Below, piece after piece: positions 7,009-9,786 of a stretch of 9,786 nt of DNA. Position numbers and translations under genes: made by a program. Positions within the stretch are counted from its first letter, which is position 1. Each line of letters begins with the position of its first letter. Under the pieces are notes generated by a model. It saw nothing but the letters and a program-made list of their open reading frames with translations, searched no databases and had not been told where the DNA came from. This stretch comes from Verrucomicrobiales bacterium (lineage in GTDB: Bacteria > Verrucomicrobiota > Verrucomicrobiia > Verrucomicrobiales > V1-33): assembly GCA_028293305.1 (NCBI GenBank), contig JAQGPD010000592.1:1-9786 (forward strand), given 5' to 3'.

Positions 7009-7656
7009 ATGCAAAACCCACCTGTGCCGGAAGCGACCTCTGACGATTTCAGCCGGACGCGGCGCAGCCTGCTGGTGCGGATGAAGAGTGAGGATAACCA
7101 AAAGGGCTGGCGGGATTTCATGGAGAAATACGGCCGCTTCATTTACGGCATGGCGCGCAAGTCGGGCTTCACCCAGGAGGAGGCGGAGGATGTGATGCAG
7201 GATACCCTGGTGAGTGTGGCGCGGAAGATTCCGGATTTCCACTATCAAGGTGGAAGGGGCTCGTTCAAGGCGTGGCTGGTGATGATAGTGAAGTCGCGCA
7301 TCATCGACCATTTGAGGAAAAAATACCGACGGCTTCCCTCGCTGGGCGGCGCCGCGGCGGGGGAGGACGGGACGCGAATGGAGGAGCGGATTGCGCAGGA
7401 GGAGGATGCCCTGAGTCATGAGTCCATGTGGGCGGCGGAGTGGGAGCACTATGTGTTGGAAACGGCGCTGGCGCGGGTGAAGGACAGCTTGCCGGCCAAA
7501 CATTTCCTGGCATTCCGCATGTGCACGCAGCAGCAGAAAAGCCCGGCGGAAGTGGCGAAGGCGCTGGGGCTTTCCCTGCCGATGGTTTATCTGATCCGGC
7601 ATCGCGCGGGCCGGCGGGTGGCGACTGAAATCGAGCAACTGAGGGAAGGCAAATGA
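7009..7656 (+). CDS. RNA polymerase sigma-70 family factor, ECF-like, kinase-linked
   Basis: The 215-residue product has the two-domain layout of extracytoplasmic-function sigma factors. Region 2 spans about residues 36-105, with FMEKYGRFIYGMARKSGF, then EEAEDVMQDTLVSV (core binding) and GSFKAWLVMIVKSRIIDHLR (-10 recognition helix). Region 4 spans about 150-212, with a helix-turn-helix at about 177-204 (SPAEVAKALGLSLPMVYLIR) for -35 binding. Regions 1.1 and 3 are absent. The N-terminal 30 residues are a short polar extension. Its stop overlaps the kinase start (ATGA, 7653-7656), so the two are almost certainly co-transcribed and translationally coupled. No anti-sigma factor gene is seen; in kinase-linked ECF groups the kinase replaces it as regulator. 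The ATG has no Shine-Dalgarno; the next in-frame ATG (residue 25) would still keep both domains. Confidence 0.93.
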   Translation: MQNPPVPEATSDDFSRTRRSLLVRMKSEDNQKGWRDFMEKYGRFIYGMARKSGFTQEEAEDVMQDTLVSVARKIPDFHYQGGRGSFKAWLVMIVKSRIIDHLRKKYRRLPSLGGAAAGEDGTRMEERIAQEEDALSHESMWAAEWEHYVLETALARVKDSLPAKHFLAFRMCTQQQKSPAEVAKALGLSLPMVYLIRHRAGRRVATEIEQLREGK

Positions 7657-9786
7657 CCGCCGACGTCACAGAACCGGCAGCGGGCGGACCTGTGGAGGTG
7701 CGCGGCGCGGTGCGTATTCCGGATCATGAATTGCTGCGGGTGATCGGACGTGGGAGTTATGGTGAGGTTTGGGAGGCGCGGAATGTGATGGGCACGCCGC
7801 GGGCGGTGAAAATCGTGCGGCGGCATGACTTCGATTTCGGGCGGCCCTTCGAGCGGGAGTTGGAGGGGATCATGCGTTATGAGCCGATTTCCCGCAGTCA
7901 CGCGGGACTGGTGCAGGTGCTGCATGTGGGCATGGGCCAGGACAATGAGTATTTTTACTATGTGATGGAATTGGGGGATCCTGACGAGGCGGATAATCCG
8001 ATAGGCTATGTGCCCAAAACCCTGCGTGGCGAAACCCGGCGGCTGGGAGCGCTGCCGGTGGAGCAATGCGTGGAAACAGGCATCGCGTTGGCATCCGGCC
8101 TGGGGCATCTGCATCGTAATGGCTTGGTTCACAGGGATGTAAAGCCGGCCAACATCATCTACGTGAACGGCGCGCCGAAGCTGGCGGACGTGGGATTGGT
8201 GGCCTTCATGAGCGATACCCGCAGCATGGTCGGAACCGAGGGCTATCTGGCTCCTGACGGATCGGGACAGCCGCGGAGCGATATCTACAGTTTGGGAAAA
8301 GTATTGTATGAATGCATCACCGGACTGGACCGCCAACAATTTCCGGATGTGCCGGATTCCTGGGGTTCCTCCGCGGAAAACCGGGCGGCTTTTGAGTTCA
8401 TGGAAATCGTCCTCAAGGCGGCGGAGGGCGATGCCGCGCGGCGTTACAAGGACACGGATGAAATGCTGAGCGACCTCGCGTTGTTGAAAAGCGGGAAGTC
8501 GCTGAGGTATCTGCGGCGCGTCGAGACGAGGCTGAAATTGGCGGGCCGGATCCTGACATTTTCCGCCCTTGGCCTATCAATCGCGGGCGGGGCGTGGCTT
8601 TATGAAAGGCACAAGCGCGGGCAGGTGGAGTCCGCGGAGGCGGTGGCGCGGCAGGCTCAGCGGAAGACGCAGGAATTGTTGGCGGAATCGCTGTTGGCCG
8701 AGGCGCGGGCGGTGCGATTGAGCGGCCAGGCGGGCTCGCGCATCAAGGCGCTGGAAGCGGTTAGGCGCGGCCTGAGGGCGGGAGCGGATCCGGTGGAATT
8801 GCGCTCCCAGGCGGCGTCGGCGCTGGCCTTGGTGGACATCGGCGATGGCGACGCGCCGCACATTGCCTTTGAACCGGGACATCGCGCCACGTGGTCGCCC
8901 GATGGAAAATTTTATGTTTTCACCGATGTGGAAACCGGCCTGACGCGGGTGGTGGACCGTGCGACGGGAACGGAAACCGCCCGTTTTTCCACACGGCCGG
9001 AGGTGCTGGATATCAGCGTGGGAGCGGGCGCGCGTTACGTGGCCGTGCTGCATGCGGACTACTCGGTGGACCTGTGGGACAGCGTCGATGGAAGCTGCCG
9101 GTGGACGAAACCCGCCACGCGCCTAACGTGTGTTCCGGCGTTTTCAAAGGATGGAAACTGGGTGGTGAGCACGACCGATGAAGGGCTGACGGCGCGGGCC
9201 TGCGCCGGTGGGGAGGAGGTATGCTTCGCGCCCGGGGTGCCGGCCGCGCGGGGGATCTACATTGCCCCTGACGGAAAGTGGCTGGCCTATCTGGCGGTGC
9301 CGACAACCGGCGCGGACGGTGCGAAGTCGGATCTGGGATTCCGGATATACAGTGGGTTTTCCGGCCGTGTGCCTAACAAGGAGGAATTGCCGGCGATCAG
9401 GGAAAATGTTATTGAATCCGATTATTTGTTGGAGGGAGCCAGCATCAGCGCGGACGGGCGGTATCTGGCGGCGGCCGTGGGGGAGGATCGGATGCGGATT
9501 TGGGAAATGCCCTCCATGAGTCAGGTGGCGTGGCTGCGGGGGCATCAACGAAGTGTCAGGGGAACCGCCTTCCACCCTGACAATTCCGGGATTTTCGCCA
9601 GCACTTCATGGGACGGGACCACGCAGCTGTGGGACATTTCCACGCGGAAACAAATCATGATCTTCCGGCTGGGCGGGGAGCGACTCCTGCTGTCTCCGGG
9701 CAGCGGGGAATTGCTGATCCGTTCGTGGGATGGGGATACGGTTTACCGTGCGGCGCTGACGGCACGGAGCGCGCTGCGGGTCCTCG
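7653..9786 (+). CDS. Membrane Ser/Thr protein kinase with WD40-like C-terminal propeller (3' end outside window)
   Basis: 711 residues are visible with no stop. The kinase domain covers about 24-283: glycine loop GRGSYGEV (32-39), ATP lysine K53 in AVKIV, alpha-C glutamate probably E69, catalytic loop HRDVKPAN (160-167), metal-binding D179 in DVG (in place of DFG), APD (200-202) in place of APE, and SDIYSLG. Catalytic residues are intact, so it should be active. A single membrane helix follows at about 297-317, then a charged, Ala-rich probable coiled coil (about 318-375) with LLAEARAVRLSGQAGSRIKA, then WD40-like repeats from about 403. The clearest repeat is 631-661 (GHQRSV ... SWDGTTQLWD). 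The topology implies a cytoplasmic kinase and an extracytoplasmic propeller, probably the sensor. It overlaps the sigma factor stop by 4 bases, and that sigma factor is its likely target. Confidence 0.95.
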   Translation, partial: MTADVTEPAAGGPVEVRGAVRIPDHELLRVIGRGSYGEVWEARNVMGTPRAVKIVRRHDFDFGRPFERELEGIMRYEPISRSHAGLVQVLHVGMGQDNEYFYYVMELGDPDEADNPIGYVPKTLRGETRRLGALPVEQCVETGIALASGLGHLHRNGLVHRDVKPANIIYVNGAPKLADVGLVAFMSDTRSMVGTEGYLAPDGSGQPRSDIYSLGKVLYECITGLDRQQFPDVPDSWGSSAENRAAFEFMEIVLKAAEGDAARRYKDTDEMLSDLALLKSGKSLRYLRRVETRLKLAGRILTFSALGLSIAGGAWLYERHKRGQVESAEAVARQAQRKTQELLAESLLAEARAVRLSGQAGSRIKALEAVRRGLRAGADPVELRSQAASALALVDIGDGDAPHIAFEPGHRATWSPDGKFYVFTDVETGLTRVVDRATGTETARFSTRPEVLDISVGAGARYVAVLHADYSVDLWDSVDGSCRWTKPATRLTCVPAFSKDGNWVVSTTDEGLTARACAGGEEVCFAPGVPAARGIYIAPDGKWLAYLAVPTTGADGAKSDLGFRIYSGFSGRVPNKEELPAIRENVIESDYLLEGASISADGRYLAAAVGEDRMRIWEMPSMSQVAWLRGHQRSVRGTAFHPDNSGIFASTSWDGTTQLWDISTRKQIMIFRLGGERLLLSPGSGELLIRSWDGDTVYRAALTARSALRVL

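Noticed and set aside
6940..7638. A 232-codon minus-strand open frame across the sigma factor gene.
   Set aside because: It is the antisense shadow of a clear sigma factor and has no family resemblance of its own.
7587..8339. A 250-codon minus-strand open frame across the kinase domain.
   Set aside because: It is antisense to a kinase with intact catalytic motifs, and its His/Arg/Pro/Gln-rich composition is typical of shadow frames in GC-rich DNA.

Overview
The window looks like a chromosomal segment of a GC-rich bacterium, most likely of the Verrucomicrobiota (or a close PVC relative). This is an inference from three things. The secreted FG-GAP protein is of a type common in that phylum. 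The SMC is long, with an acidic insertion. A sigma factor is fused by a 4-base overlap to a membrane Ser/Thr kinase with a WD40-like sensor, an arrangement typical of Verrucomicrobiota and Planctomycetota. No rRNA or tRNA is present to confirm the phylum.

Layout from left to right. 1-992 (minus) is the N-terminal part of an exported FG-GAP beta-propeller-type protein that continues beyond the left edge. 993-1624 has no intact gene. Its right part holds a cluster of short palindromes (about 1274-1500) abutting a frameshifted remnant of an IS66-family transposase (about 1501-1628), which touches the smc stop codon. 1625-5692 (minus) is smc, the chromosome-condensation ATPase. 5693-5949 is non-coding, with several inverted repeats and a terminator-like hairpin that points the wrong way for its neighbours. 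5950-6768 (minus) is a calcineurin-like metallophosphoesterase with a strong Shine-Dalgarno sequence. 6769-7008 is a divergent intergenic region. 7009-7656 (plus) is an ECF-like sigma-70 factor, and 7653-9786 (plus) is the Ser/Thr kinase, cut by the right edge.

The only clear functional unit is the sigma factor/kinase pair. By analogy with known kinase-linked ECF systems, the membrane kinase would sense a signal through its C-terminal propeller and alter the activity of the sigma factor, probably by phosphorylation. smc and the phosphoesterase face the same way but are 257 bases apart and look like separate transcription units. The most unusual local structure is the nested insertion scar between smc and the FG-GAP gene. 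I see no CRISPR array, prophage, defence island or other clearly undescribed multi-gene system here.
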